From WHSV01 sp050693895 (GTDB lineage Bacteria; Actinomycetota; CADDZG01; WHSQ01), in assembly GCA_050693895.1 (NCBI GenBank), contig JBOGWS010000079.1:26644-90643 (forward strand): a DNA stretch of 64,000 nt. The letters are read 5' to 3'. The notes beneath the pieces were generated by a model. It was not told the origin of the DNA, made no database searches, and worked only from the letters and a program-made list of their open reading frames with translations. A program made the position numbers and the translations under genes. Positions 22,863-33,106 of this stretch are shown here, one piece after another (position 1 is the stretch's first letter; every line of letters begins with the position of its first letter).

Positions 22863-24385
22863 CCTAGGGGTCCGACGACCTCCTCGGCAGCAGCGGAGAG
22901 ATGTCCTCCTGCGACCATAGTCCTCACCGCGGCAATGTCGTTCGAAAGCGGCCGGTCCTCGTCGACGACCGGCGACACCGCTCGCAGGTGCTCGAGGACG
23001 TGGCCCGTTGCGGCAGACGGAGTCAGGGGAGCGCGCAGATCGATGCCCTGGGCGGACGCCAGGGCCTCCATCGCAATCACGTTCTCGGTGTTCGACGCGA
23101 TTGCCATCGCCTTCCGGCCGGCCGTTGCGCCCATGCTGACGTGGTCCTCCTGGCCCGCCGACGTGGGAATCGAGTCTGCGGAAGCTGGGAACAACAGCGA
23201 GCGGCTCTCGCTCACGACCGAGGCTGCCGTGTACTGCACGATCATGAAACCCGTTCGCACACCTGGCTCGGCCGTCAGGAACGCCGGCAGACCGTTGTTC
23301 AGGTTCGGATCGACAAGGCGCGCTACTCGTCGCTCCGCGATGGTCGCGAAGCCCGCAAGGCAGAGTGCCAGGTGATCGAGAGCCAGGGCGAGGGACTCTC
23401 CGTGAAAGTTTCCGCCCGAACGCACCTCGCCGGTCGACGCGATCACGTTCGGGTTGTCGATCGCCGACGCTAGCTCCCGCTCGAACGTCGTGCGGGCGTA
23501 CGCGATCCCGTCGCGATACGCGCCGTGAACCTGCGGGATGCAGCGCAACGAATAGGCGTCCTGAACGAGGTGATCCGAGTGTCTGTGAGAAACGACGATG
23601 TTGCTGCCCGACAACAACCGACGAAGGTTGTCAGCGACCTGGAGCGCGCCGGGATGCGTTCTCAGCCCCACGACCTCCTCGTCGAACACCCTGTTGGTAC
23701 CGAAGCAGGCCTCGACGCTCATGGCCCCCGTTACGTCCGCGGCACGCGCAATGGTCGCGGCTCTGGCGCAGGTGAGGACTCCGAGCGCGAGCATTCCCTC
23801 GGTTCCGTTGACGAGGGACAGACCTTCCTTGTGGGACAACTCAAGAGCTTCGAGCCCGGCGGCGCGCAGCGCCTCGGCCGCGGGCAGTATCTCGCCTTCG
23901 ACCTCGACCGTGCCTTCGCCGATGAGAGGGAGGGCGAGGTGGGCGAGCAGGGCGAGGTCTCCCGAGGCCCCGAGAGACCCCTGCGAGGGCACGACGGGAT
24001 GAATCGATTCGTTCAACATGCGCGCGAGCCGCTCGACGAGAGCGAAGCGCACTCCCGAGACTCCCATTGCGAAGGTGCGCGCCTTGAGCAGCATCATCGC
24101 CCGCACGACCTCGGTCGGCAGGGGAGGGCCGACCGCCGTCCCGTGTGATCGCAGGATGGCCTCCTGCAGGCTCTTCGCCTCGGCCGAGTCGATGCGGACG
24201 CTGGCCAGGTCCCCCAGTCCGGTGGTGATCCCGTAGACCGCGACGCCCGAATCGACGGCCTCCTCGACGATCCGGCGTGCGGGGGCCATGTCGTCGGCCA
24301 GGCCGGACGCCAGCTCAACCGGTTCGCCGCCGGCCACGGCGACAACGCCATCGATGTCGAGTGGTTCTCCGATGAGGACGGTCAC
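22859..24385 (-). CDS. hutH: Histidine ammonia-lyase HutH
   Basis: 508 residues of the aromatic amino-acid lyase family. The ASG tripeptide that cyclises to the MIO electrophile is at residues 140-142 (QGSLGASGDLA). YGITTGLG with the catalytic Tyr and the QEDHVSMG loop are present. It converts histidine to urocanate and ammonia. The GTG start has no ribosome site, but TAGTGT lies exactly six bases before it, indicating a leaderless mRNA. Divergent from the hutF-like gene. Confidence 0.95.
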   Translation of the reverse strand: MTVLIGEPLDIDGVVAVAGGEPVELASGLADDMAPARRIVEEAVDSGVAVYGITTGLGDLASVRIDSAEAKSLQEAILRSHGTAVGPPLPTEVVRAMMLLKARTFAMGVSGVRFALVERLARMLNESIHPVVPSQGSLGASGDLALLAHLALPLIGEGTVEVEGEILPAAEALRAAGLEALELSHKEGLSLVNGTEGMLALGVLTCARAATIARAADVTGAMSVEACFGTNRVFDEEVVGLRTHPGALQVADNLRRLLSGSNIVVSHRHSDHLVQDAYSLRCIPQVHGAYRDGIAYARTTFERELASAIDNPNVIASTGEVRSGGNFHGESLALALDHLALCLAGFATIAERRVARLVDPNLNNGLPAFLTAEPGVRTGFMIVQYTAASVVSESRSLLFPASADSIPTSAGQEDHVSMGATAGRKAMAIASNTENVIAMEALASAQGIDLRAPLTPSAATGHVLEHLRAVSPVVDEDRPLSNDIAAVRTMVAGGHLSAAAEEVVGPLG

Positions 24386-24391
24386 GGCGCC

Positions 24392-24443
24392 ACACTAACC
24401 AGACGTTGCCCCGCCCGCCCGGTTCGGCCGCTCTCGTTATCCT
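24392..24443. promoter_or_regulatory. Divergent leaderless promoters of hutH and the hutF-like gene
   Basis: On the minus strand TAGTGT (24392-24397) ends six bases before the hutH GTG. On the plus strand TATCCT (24438-24443) ends six bases before ATG 24450. The 64-bp gap thus holds two opposed leaderless -10 elements about 40 bp apart. No clear inverted repeat for HutC is seen. Confidence 0.55.
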
Positions 24444-24449
24444 GCGCCT

Positions 24450-25763
24450 ATGGATGCGATTCGGCCCGAGCTCATCTACGCCGACGGAGGATTCGAATCC
24501 GGCAAGGCCGTCGTCTTGGCCGACGGGTCGATCGAGAGCGTGATCGACGCGGGAGACCTGACGGATGCGAGCATCGACGACTGGGGTCGCGTGGCGCTTC
24601 TTCCAGGGACAGTCAACGCCCACGGTCATGCATTTCAGAACCTGTTCAAGGGCTTCGCGGACGACAGGGCTTTCGAGTCGTGGCGCGACGACGTCCTCTA
24701 TCCCTTCTCCGAGCGGCTCGATGGCGATGCGATCTACGCGGGCGCACTGTTTGCATTCGCCGAGGCTCTGCTTGCGGGAGTGACTACCACCGTCGACTTC
24801 TTCTACCTGCACGACGAAGGAAACGAGAACGCCGAGCAGGTGATCCGAGCCGCGCACGAACTCGGCATCCGCCTCGTGTTCGCGCGCACCTTCTACGATC
24901 GGGACGCACCCACGGGGGCACCGGCCCGCTTCAGAGAGAGCCCCGAGAACGCCGCCGAGCGCAGCCTGGAGCTCGCCAAGGCGCACGAGGGAGACCCCAA
25001 CGTCACCGTCCAACCGGCTCCTCATTCGTTACACGCCGCGACACCCGAGACCATCGCGCTCGCGCTCGACGTCGCCGACCGCCTTGGCGTGCCGTGCCAT
25101 CTTCATCTCGCGGAGGCCGCGTACGAGCGCGAGCAGGTCGTGGCCCGTTACGGAACGACCCCGGTCAGGCTCCTCGAACGCGAGGGCTTGCTGCGAGCCA
25201 ACCTTGTAACGATCCACACGGTATGGGTCGATGACGAGGAGCTCGACATGCTCGCCGAGGCGGGCACGGGCGTCGTTCACTGCCCGGGTGCGAACGCGTT
25301 CCTCGGCGACGGCGTGGCGCGACTGACCGAGATGCTAAGTCGTGGAATCAGAGTCGGTCTGGGGCCCGACGGTGGCTGCGCCAACAACCGCCAGAGTCTG
25401 TTCGACGAGATGCGTACGGCCTCGCTGACGGCCAAGGCGCATGCTTGCGACGGCGGCGCACTGGATGCTCGAACCGCGTTCGCTCTCGGCACGACCGGTG
25501 GCGCCGATCTACTGGGCGTGAACGCGGGAAGCATCGGTTGGGGCAACCTCGCCGACCTCGTCGCATTGGACCTCGACGACCTGTCGCTGTATCCCCTCGC
25601 AACCCTCGGACGACAGATCGTGAACTCGATGCAGCCGACGGCCATCGAGCGCGTGATGGTCGCCGGCGAAACCGTGGTCGAGCGGGGGCGGTTGACGCGC
25701 ATGGATCCTGGCGAGATCCGCGCGCGTATCGGAGAGGTAACGGATAAGTGGACGAGGCTCTGA
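24450..25763 (+). CDS. hutF: Amidohydrolase-family deaminase, probable formimidoylglutamate deiminase
   Basis: 437 residues of the deaminase branch of the amidohydrolases. NAHGHAFQN (metal His pair), PHSLHAATPETI, HLHLAEA (His), IHTVW (His) and LGPDGG (Asp) are visible. NAHGHAFQ, HSLHAATPETI and the LGDG segment parallel HutF (N-formimino-glutamate deiminase), and the gene sits between hutH and hutU. HutF would make N-formylglutamate and ammonia. A different aminohydrolase activity in the ATZ/TRZ class cannot be excluded. No hutG (formylglutamate hydrolase) is in the window. Confidence 0.7.
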   Translation: MDAIRPELIYADGGFESGKAVVLADGSIESVIDAGDLTDASIDDWGRVALLPGTVNAHGHAFQNLFKGFADDRAFESWRDDVLYPFSERLDGDAIYAGALFAFAEALLAGVTTTVDFFYLHDEGNENAEQVIRAAHELGIRLVFARTFYDRDAPTGAPARFRESPENAAERSLELAKAHEGDPNVTVQPAPHSLHAATPETIALALDVADRLGVPCHLHLAEAAYEREQVVARYGTTPVRLLEREGLLRANLVTIHTVWVDDEELDMLAEAGTGVVHCPGANAFLGDGVARLTEMLSRGIRVGLGPDGGCANNRQSLFDEMRTASLTAKAHACDGGALDARTAFALGTTGGADLLGVNAGSIGWGNLADLVALDLDDLSLYPLATLGRQIVNSMQPTAIERVMVAGETVVERGRLTRMDPGEIRARIGEVTDKWTRL

Positions 25764-25807
25764 CGAATCTCTCGAACTCGGACACCTGGGTGCCTGGGGC
25801 CGTCGGC

Positions 25808-26221
25808 CTAGTGACGGGCGGGTATCTGCTGGACGGTCCAGCGGTTTCCGTCGGGATCGCTGAAGAAGACGCACCCGACCAAATCGAGAGACTCCCCTTC
25901 ACGGGCGGGGCGATACGAACCCGAATCGAACACCAGGACCTCACCGGCCTCTACCGCCCGCTCGACGAGTTGGTCACGCGCTGCGCGTACGTCAGAGACA
26001 ACCAGGAACAGGCCCCGGATGGAACCCGGCGTCATACCGGCGCTCTCCGGTCCCAGGTGGATCGAACAGGCCGAACCTGGTGCCGTCAGCTGAAGTAAGC
26101 GGACCTCGTCGCTCATCTGGTGGTCGATGTCAACGTTGAATCCGAGCTGTTCGGAATAGAAGGCCTTGGCTCGCTCCAGATCCGAAACCGGGATCGTCAC
26201 CACCTCCAGCTTCCAATCCAC
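25808..26221 (-). CDS. Glyoxalase/VOC-family protein
   Basis: 137 residues forming two beta-alpha-beta-beta-beta modules of the vicinal oxygen chelate fold: IPVSDLERAKAFYSEQLGF, then SIRGLFLVVSDVRAARDQL, ending FFSDPDGNRWTVQQ. The GTG start has AAAGGAG six bases upstream. It lies 39 bp downstream of hutU on the same strand, so the two may be co-transcribed. The metal ligands are incomplete by eye, and no substrate is known. Bases 25764-25807 between it and the hutF-like gene hold no terminator I can recognise. Confidence 0.82.
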   Translation of the reverse strand: MDWKLEVVTIPVSDLERAKAFYSEQLGFNVDIDHQMSDEVRLLQLTAPGSACSIHLGPESAGMTPGSIRGLFLVVSDVRAARDQLVERAVEAGEVLVFDSGSYRPAREGESLDLVGCVFFSDPDGNRWTVQQIPARH

Positions 26222-26260
26222 GATGCACTCCTTTCTGGCGAGTCGAGCCTATTGGGGAAG

Positions 26261-27919
<1,659 letters not shown>

Positions 27920-28013
27920 GTGCTGCCGGCCGCCTTCCGATCGCCGTTTTGTAGCGAGTACGGCGTCATCTTCACAGCATCTGCGCCTGCACGGCAAGGA
28001 GACGTGGACCCCT

Positions 28014-28035
28014 CTCAGGCGTGCCTCAGGCGTGC
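28014..28035. repeat. Tandem 11-bp direct repeat in the hutU to DUF5679 gap
   Basis: Two perfect abutting copies of CTCAGGCGTGC, with a nine-base partial copy (CTCAGGCGT) at 28153-28161. The gap 27920-28230 has no other gene. One repeat per helical turn suits a dimeric activator such as an OmpR/PhoB-type protein, about 95 bp upstream of hutU and 195 bp upstream of the DUF5679 gene. Confidence 0.5.
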
Positions 28036-28230
28036 GAATTTCGCCGGAGCGCCTCGGAACCGCCCTGGACTCGAATACGCAGCGTTACCGAATCGTGCGA
28101 ATCGATCCTTCTGTCGCCTCTGCGGCTACCCTGCGTAGTCGTAATTCCGGACCTCAGGCGTCGATAAGTGGCACGATGGGTAGGCACAGGCGGAAGAAGA
28201 CAATGGTGTCCCAGAGAGGAGAGAGAGCAG

Positions 28231-28392
28231 ATGGCGGAGACCTACAACGGCTACTGCGTGAAGTGCCGTGAGAAGCGTGACTTCGAGGGCGAGGTCAAAG
28301 AGCTCGCCAATGGTTCGAAGGCGGCGCAGGGCCAGTGCCCCGTCTGCGGGACGAAGATGACCCGCATGCTTCCCAAAAGCGCAAAGGCGTAG
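28231..28392 (+). CDS. DUF5679 small zinc-ribbon protein
   Basis: 53 residues starting ATG with GAGAGGAGAG upstream. Two CxxC pairs (CVKC and CPVCG) surround a short linker with EGEVKELANGSKAA, and a basic tail follows. This is the actinobacterial DUF5679 pattern. A single-ribbon nucleic-acid-binding or ribosome-associated role is plausible but unproven. It is closed by a strong terminator. Confidence 0.85.
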   Translation: MAETYNGYCVKCREKRDFEGEVKELANGSKAAQGQCPVCGTKMTRMLPKSAKA

Positions 28393-28409
28393 AGCACCGC
28401 AATCCAGGT

Positions 28410-28436
28410 GGCCGCCCCCTCAGGGGGCGGCCTTTT
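28410..28436 (+). terminator. Intrinsic terminator of the DUF5679 gene
   Basis: GGCCGCCCCC-TCA-GGGGGCGGCC, a perfect 10-bp stem, followed at once by TTTT. It lies 18 bases after the stop and 10 before the convergent nuclease gene. Confidence 0.9.
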
Positions 28437-28445
28437 GCGTTCGGC

Positions 28446-29240
28446 TCAGCCGGCGCCCGCCTCGGGGGGTGCTGCGGGCGCCGACCACGCCGGGCAGAGG
28501 TCCTGAAACGAGCAGTACATGCAAAGCGGAGACGGGCTCGGCCGCCAGTCGTCTCGCTCGTTCGCCCGGCGGATCGCTTTGCCGAGGGCGAGCATCTGCT
28601 TCTCGAAGGCGGTGAGCATGCGCTCGTGAGGAGTGAGTGTGAGGACCGAGGGGTCCGCGAGGTAAACGAGCCTGATCTCCTTGGGCATGACACCGAAAGC
28701 GCGCCAGCACACGAGGGCATAGAACCTGAGCCCGAAGAACGCATTGGTCTCGCGCATCTCGCCAGGAACCCTGCCGGTCTTGTAGTCGGTCAGCACCCAA
28801 GACCCGTCGTCGAGCTCTTCGACCCGATCGACGACCCCCCTCAGATGCAGATCGGCGAGCTCGTATTCGACCCACCACTCGAGCCGGCTGGCCGTGAGTG
28901 CGCCCGGGTCCTCGAGTTTGAAGTAGTTGCCGAGAAGTGTCTTGCTCTCGGCGAGCCACGCCTGCTCGTCGTCCTCGACGAGATCGGTCGGGCGCACCTC
29001 GGGCTCGTTGCGCACCTCGTTCCACAGCGCGACGAGGAGATCGGTTGCCCGCCGGGGCGTTCGAGCCTCGGGGGCCTCGGCGAAGAGTCGTTCGAGCACG
29101 GCGTGGACGAGTGAGCCGCGCGCCGCGGCGGTCGAGGTCGGCTCGGGGAGACGGTCGATGGAGCGGAATTTGAACTTGAGGGGACAGCTCTTGAAGTCAC
29201 CGGCGCTCGATGGCGACAAATTGAGCAGCGTTTGTTCCAT
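28446..29240 (-). CDS. PD-(D/E)XK nuclease, RecB/Cas4-like, with probable Fe-S cluster
   Basis: 264 residues from ATG 29240. LSPSSAGDFKSCPLKFKF gives the first cysteine. GSLVHAVLERLF, GVVDRVEELDDGS and TDYKTG provide the nuclease residues (Asp and Asp-x-Lys). The C-terminal CMYCSFQDLCP supplies three more cysteines, the layout of Fe-S RecB-family nucleases such as AddB and Cas4. No cas genes are present. A DNA-repair role is likely. TATGGT exactly six bases before the ATG and the lack of a Shine-Dalgarno indicate a leaderless transcript and fix the start. Confidence 0.87.
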   Translation of the reverse strand: MEQTLLNLSPSSAGDFKSCPLKFKFRSIDRLPEPTSTAAARGSLVHAVLERLFAEAPEARTPRRATDLLVALWNEVRNEPEVRPTDLVEDDEQAWLAESKTLLGNYFKLEDPGALTASRLEWWVEYELADLHLRGVVDRVEELDDGSWVLTDYKTGRVPGEMRETNAFFGLRFYALVCWRAFGVMPKEIRLVYLADPSVLTLTPHERMLTAFEKQMLALGKAIRRANERDDWRPSPSPLCMYCSFQDLCPAWSAPAAPPEAGAG

Positions 29241-29246
29241 AGCTCG

Positions 29247-29252
29247 ACCATA
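29247..29252 (-). promoter_or_regulatory. Leaderless -10 element of the RecB-like nuclease
   Basis: TATGGT on the minus strand, six bases before ATG 29240. One of seven identical spacings in this window. Confidence 0.5.
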
Positions 29253-29348
29253 CGGGCGAGCTACGACCCGTCCCTGGATTTTCACGCCTTTGAGCGCGGT
29301 AACTCCCGCCGGACGGACTCTCCCTTGGCACAAAGAAAAGGAGAAGTC

Positions 29349-30644
29349 TCAGCCCGAGGCTTCCTTGCCGGCTATGAGTCCCAGTGAACGGGCCTGGCGC
29401 GGGCGCATCGCGCACGGGAGATGAATCGTAAAAGTCGCCCCGTTGCGAGACGACTTGAGATCGATGCGGCCCCCCATGGCGCTGACGAGCTGGCTCACGA
29501 CGTAGAGGCCGAGCCCGACTCCGTCCTTGCCGATCGAAGTCTCGTGGACCCGGCTGAACGCCTCGAAGAGCTCCTCCCGGCGGTCCTCTGGGAGCCCCGG
29601 GCCCTCGTCCGCGATCCGAAGGACGATGTCTTCATTCTCGGCCTTGGCCGTGACCGCCACTCGCGTGCGGTCCGGGGAGTACTTGTAGGCGTTCTCGAGC
29701 AGGTTTCGCACCACCTGACCGACTCGGGCCTCGTCGATTACGCAGCTGAGCGGTTCGACGAAAACCTCGAGCTGATGGAACCTGCGCTTGGATGCCGCCG
29801 CATCGACGGCCCTGTCGATGGTGATCTGCAGATCGCACCACGCCGGCTGCAGGTTGACCTGATGGTTCTGAAGCTGCGAGGTAATGAGGAGGTCGTCGAC
29901 CAGGCGCGCAAGTTGGTTCCCCTGGCCCGAGACCATCTCGAGGAGCTTATCGAGCTGCTGGCGGCTGAGTCGGTCCCTCCGCCTGCTGACGGTGTCGACT
30001 CCCATGATGATCGCCGTGAGGGGGCCCCTGAACTCGTGCGACGTGATCGCGAGGAAGCGGTCCTTGATTCGATCGGCCTCGGCGAGCTGGAGTGCCTGCC
30101 GCTCGAAGGCGTCTTTTTGGACGCTCCAGTTCTCTGCCATGACGCCGGTGGTTCCGGCCATCAGGCCCATGAGCCCCACCGCGAAGACGTAGGTCGTGAT
30201 CTCGAAGGTCTCGCCCGTGAGCTCGGCTCGATGCAGGCTTTGGGGGATGAAAAAAACTGCCCCCAGGACTCCCGCGGCGAGCGCCCCTGGAAGACGGTAG
30301 CGAATGGCCCCCTCGAGCGGGACGAGGATCAGCAGCGCCCAGGTCACGTACGGCGTCTCCCAGGCGAACATCCAGACCATCGAGCAGATGATGAGGGCGT
30401 CGAATGTGAAGGCGATCAGGCCCAGACGCCAGTGGTCCTGGTTGGTTGTTAGGCGGGCGGATGCACCCCAAATGGTCATGCTTCCGAGGGCGAAGAAGAC
30501 GACCGTGATCCAAGCAAGTCGCTCGGTTACCGGGCTCGGCCATCCGGTGGTTGTGACGATTCCCGCAACCGAGAAGACAACACCAAAAAGGCGGACAAAA
30601 GTCAGCCCCTGTTCGAGTCTTTGAGTTTCACTGCGCTTTGGCAT
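29349..30644 (-). CDS. Membrane-bound sensor histidine kinase
   Basis: 431 residues from ATG 30644. About six hydrophobic segments (residues 15-180) form the sensor, without a recognised extracellular domain. The HisKA phospho-acceptor region has AITSHEFRGPL. The ATPase part has NLLENAYKYS (N box), DEGPGLP (G1), GVGLGLYVVSQL (G2) and a closing GATFTIHLP. No response regulator is next to it, so it is an orphan. Partners could include the two orphan regulators at 12833 and 13989, but nothing in the sequence links them. TACGAC six bases before the ATG resembles, imperfectly, the leaderless element. Confidence 0.9.
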   Translation of the reverse strand: MPKRSETQRLEQGLTFVRLFGVVFSVAGIVTTTGWPSPVTERLAWITVVFFALGSMTIWGASARLTTNQDHWRLGLIAFTFDALIICSMVWMFAWETPYVTWALLILVPLEGAIRYRLPGALAAGVLGAVFFIPQSLHRAELTGETFEITTYVFAVGLMGLMAGTTGVMAENWSVQKDAFERQALQLAEADRIKDRFLAITSHEFRGPLTAIIMGVDTVSRRRDRLSRQQLDKLLEMVSGQGNQLARLVDDLLITSQLQNHQVNLQPAWCDLQITIDRAVDAAASKRRFHQLEVFVEPLSCVIDEARVGQVVRNLLENAYKYSPDRTRVAVTAKAENEDIVLRIADEGPGLPEDRREELFEAFSRVHETSIGKDGVGLGLYVVSQLVSAMGGRIDLKSSRNGATFTIHLPCAMRPRQARSLGLIAGKEASG

Positions 30645-30743
30645 GCCCTTGTCGTATCGGCCGTAGCTCGCTCCGCATTGAGCCTTCGAACACACGAGTC
30701 GGGGCCCGTTGGGGGACTCTTGCGTTCAGGAAGAACAACACAA

Positions 30744-30774
30744 ACAAGGGGCCCCCAGGAAGGGGGCCCCTTGT
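30744..30774 (-). terminator. Intrinsic terminator of the small membrane-protein gene
   Basis: ACAAGGGGCCCCC and GGGGGCCCCTTGT form a perfect 13-bp stem with an AGGAA loop, 25 bases beyond the stop of the minus-strand gene. On the minus strand it is followed by the T-rich TTGTGTTGTTCTT. Confidence 0.88.
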
Positions 30775-30798
30775 CCACCCGTTAGGGGGGTGGGGGTG

Positions 30799-31107
30799 CT
30801 ACGCAGCCTTGATGTGGTCGGTCGAGCGTGGCCGGCCGAGTACCTCGGCGACGTGCTCGAAGACCTTGGGTGCGGCGTATCCAGCGGCGGCGATCATGAG
30901 ACCGGTGCCGACGTAACCGATGAGCTCCGAGCGCACCGCGACGTCCCACTGCGCGAACAGGGAGAAGTCGAGCGCCCACGCAACCAGGACGCCAACGACG
31001 ATCGTGAAGAGCGTCGTGATCTTCGACAGGTTGAGATACTCACCAACCATGTCGACAAGCTTGAACGTGCCGATACCGAGCAGCACAACGATTGCGAACT
31101 CGTACAC
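30799..31107 (-). CDS. Small membrane protein, three helices
   Basis: 102 residues with GTG at 31107 preceded by GGAGG at 6 bases. The longer upstream frame has no support. Hydrophobic segments at about 4-18, 28-46 and 60-82 (the last is YVGTGLMIAAAGYAA) suggest three membrane passes, and a polar tail (VLGRPRSTDHIKAA) follows. The length and helix number are holin-like, but there is no phage context. No family recognised. It has its own terminator and so is transcribed alone. Confidence 0.75.
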   Translation of the reverse strand: MYEFAIVVLLGIGTFKLVDMVGEYLNLSKITTLFTIVVGVLVAWALDFSLFAQWDVAVRSELIGYVGTGLMIAAAGYAAPKVFEHVAEVLGRPRSTDHIKAA

Positions 31108-31471
31108 GTGTTTCCTCCGTTTTCTTGGGGCTGTTTTCGCCCGCTCGGTGACTTGGACGCAGGCCGACTCGGGTGGGTTACACAACGGGTGGGTGCCGCG
31201 CTCTGGCCTGGTGTCACCGGGCCAGAGAACCGGCATCGAGGGGCGAATTGGTGGCCCGGGTTTCCGAGACTAGTTAGGTGAGCGAGCGCAAAATGATGCG
31301 ATCTACCTATTGGCTCCGGGGGGACACGCACACACACTTCCGTAAGGGCGGGGGTCCTAGTCGCATTCGCCGCCGCAGCCATCCGACGCCCTGCCCGAGC
31401 GTCGGAGACTCCCGCCCCGTTGAAACGAAGCGCCGGTCCTCCGGGACCGGCGCATTCGCGTTCGGAACCGT
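31108..31471. other. Intergenic stretch without a gene
   Basis: 364 bp between two minus-strand genes. It holds the terminator at 31430-31453, a second hairpin TCCGACGC-N9-GCGTCGGA (31382-31406) and a short CA-rich run near 31325. No open frame with coding bias and no tRNA-like structure is visible. The promoter of the membrane-protein gene should be here but is not obvious. Confidence 0.5.
31430..31453 (-). terminator. Terminator of the 130-residue hypothetical gene
   Basis: GCGCCGGTCC-TCCG-GGACCGGCGC, a perfect 10-bp stem, 18 bases beyond the stop of the minus-strand gene. On that strand it runs into TTCGTTTC. Confidence 0.75.
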
Positions 31472-31864
31472 CTAGCGCTCGAGCGGCTTCAATTTGACGG
31501 TGAAGGACACGCGTCCGACCTCCTCGTCATCGAGCGAGAAGACGCACGAATAGTTTCCGTCCACCTGTTCGATCTTCAGGTCCGAGACCTCATCCTCGAG
31601 ACGCTCGGTGTGCGACCTGGTCGGGAGGTGGATCTCGCGTGGAACGCTTTCGTAGATAGTGAGCCCACCCGGGCCCTCGATGCGCCACTGTTCGGTGAGG
31701 CTTCCGTGATCGTCGGACCAGCCGCGAAAGACCATGAACGCGCCCGCCACCTCTGGTTCGTCCTGCACGACTATTACGTTGTCGAGCCCGGGATGAAGTT
31801 TTCCTCCCTGATCGAAGAACAGCTTGCGGTCGACGATCTTTCCGTAGCGCAGTCTCGCGCCCAT
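31472..31864 (-). CDS. Conserved-looking hypothetical protein
   Basis: 130 residues with AAGGGAG four bases before the ATG. The sequence alternates in a beta-rich fashion (FMVFRGWSDDHGSL, WRIEGPGGLTIYES and VDGNYSCVFSLDDEEVGRV). It resembles an immunoglobulin-like or lipocalin-like beta sandwich without a signal peptide. No family is recognised. It lies 31 bases downstream of the saccharopine-dehydrogenase-like gene on the same strand, so they may form an operon, and a terminator follows. Confidence 0.7.
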   Translation of the reverse strand: MGARLRYGKIVDRKLFFDQGGKLHPGLDNVIVVQDEPEVAGAFMVFRGWSDDHGSLTEQWRIEGPGGLTIYESVPREIHLPTRSHTERLEDEVSDLKIEQVDGNYSCVFSLDDEEVGRVSFTVKLKPLER

Positions 31865-31895
31865 CGAACTCCCTTCTCTCGAAGCGCAATCGCCG

Positions 31896-33002
31896 TCAGC
31901 GGTCGCCTTGTCTTTGACTCCTGATCGGGCCGTAGGTCGTTATGTCGATGTCGTTGTCGAGAAGCTCTTTCTCGAGAAGATCGACGCCCATTGCTTGTAC
32001 GGGAGCCAGCACGCCGGTTGGTTCGTAATCCGGTTGAGACATCCTCATCGCACTTGCCGACAGTAGTTGAGCGGTAAGTCCATACACATCGCGTCCGGTA
32101 ATCGCGACGTTGCGCCACCGGTCTCCGGAGCGCGCTTCGGCGAGGATCGTCCACCACTTTCGTCGTTGCTGTTCGCCGGGACCACCGGATCGTTGAACGG
32201 TCTCGACCGCGCGCTCGAACAACTTGCGCGGGCCCTCGAACGAGTGCACAACCTTGAGCACCGGCAGCGCGACCCGGGCCCCCAGTTTCTGCGCGGCCCC
32301 GATCGTGAGGTACAACTCGAGTCCGCTGAGATCGAGATGCAGGGGGATCAGGTGCCCGTTGGCCAGCGGGAAAGAGATCGCCGGCTTGGGGCCGAGAGGC
32401 GGCGGCATCGGGGACCAGCGCGAGTGTTGCCCCGTCGTGATCGTCACCCGTCTGCCGTTTCGAATCCAGGGCCCGCTGCCGACCAGAATCCCGAGCGCGC
32501 TCTTGATCGTCCCGTTCGATGCGCCCGATGGCATCGCGTATGTGAGCACGACCTCGGGACGTTCAAACCCCTCCGAGGCGAGAGTCGCGGCGACGTCACC
32601 GGGAACCTCGTCGAACCCGAGCGCCGGTGCCATTGCTATGCCCGCGGTGCGAGCACGGGCGTCGTACTCCGCGATCAGCCGGCCGACGAACGGACCCTCA
32701 CCCGCCGAGTCGAGATAGTTGACTCGCGCCTGCAGCGCGGCCTCGACCGCGGTCCAACCGAGTTCCGAGAAAGGGCCGACGCAAGTCAGCAGCACCCGGC
32801 AGTCCTCGAGCGCTCCGACCAGCCCGCCGACGTCGCCAACGGAGGCAACTCTCACTTCGGGGTTTCCCGCCGCCGCCGAGAGAGCTTCAAGCTTGGCTCT
32901 GTCTCGTCCGGCGATTGCGAAGCTCGCACCTCGTTCGGCCAGCGCATGCGCCACGAGTTTCCCCGTGTAGCCGGTGGCGCCGAACACCAAGATGTCGGGC
33001 AT
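31896..33002 (-). CDS. Saccharopine-dehydrogenase-like NAD(P)-binding protein
   Basis: 368 residues from the second of two adjacent ATGs, chosen because TAGGCT ends six bases before it. ILVFGATGYTGKLVAHALAE is the Rossmann nucleotide motif. AGRDRAKLE, CVGPFSELG and the PALGFDEVPGD segment are typical of the saccharopine dehydrogenase/trans-acting enoyl reductase family of actinobacteria (Rv2449c and Rv2953 type). Such proteins reduce double bonds in lipid or polyketide precursors, or are uncharacterised. No lysine-pathway genes are close. Confidence 0.85.
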   Translation of the reverse strand: MPDILVFGATGYTGKLVAHALAERGASFAIAGRDRAKLEALSAAAGNPEVRVASVGDVGGLVGALEDCRVLLTCVGPFSELGWTAVEAALQARVNYLDSAGEGPFVGRLIAEYDARARTAGIAMAPALGFDEVPGDVAATLASEGFERPEVVLTYAMPSGASNGTIKSALGILVGSGPWIRNGRRVTITTGQHSRWSPMPPPLGPKPAISFPLANGHLIPLHLDLSGLELYLTIGAAQKLGARVALPVLKVVHSFEGPRKLFERAVETVQRSGGPGEQQRRKWWTILAEARSGDRWRNVAITGRDVYGLTAQLLSASAMRMSQPDYEPTGVLAPVQAMGVDLLEKELLDNDIDITTYGPIRSQRQGDR

Positions 33003-33008
33003 CATCCG

Positions 33009-33014
33009 AGCCTA
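33009..33014 (-). promoter_or_regulatory. Leaderless -10 element of the saccharopine-dehydrogenase-like gene
   Basis: TAGGCT on the minus strand ends six bases before ATG 33002. This spacing favours that ATG over the one three bases upstream. Confidence 0.5.
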
Positions 33015-33106
33015 CCTAGTTCTGCCGGAGTCGCGCTCGTCCGGTCGCATCCGCACCGTGTTTACTCTCAGGACACGGATCTAGAGCGAAGGGGAGTTGT
33101 ATCGCC

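Noticed and set aside
28446..29240. cas4 of a CRISPR system
   Set aside because: The nuclease has the Cas4/AddB-like cysteine layout, but there is no repeat array and no other cas gene.
30799..31107. Phage holin
   Set aside because: Size and helices are compatible, but there is no endolysin or any phage gene nearby, and it has its own chromosomal-type terminator.
31300..31420. tRNA-like gene in the 364-bp gap
   Set aside because: No cloverleaf, T-loop GGTTCGA or acceptor pairing could be assembled on either strand.
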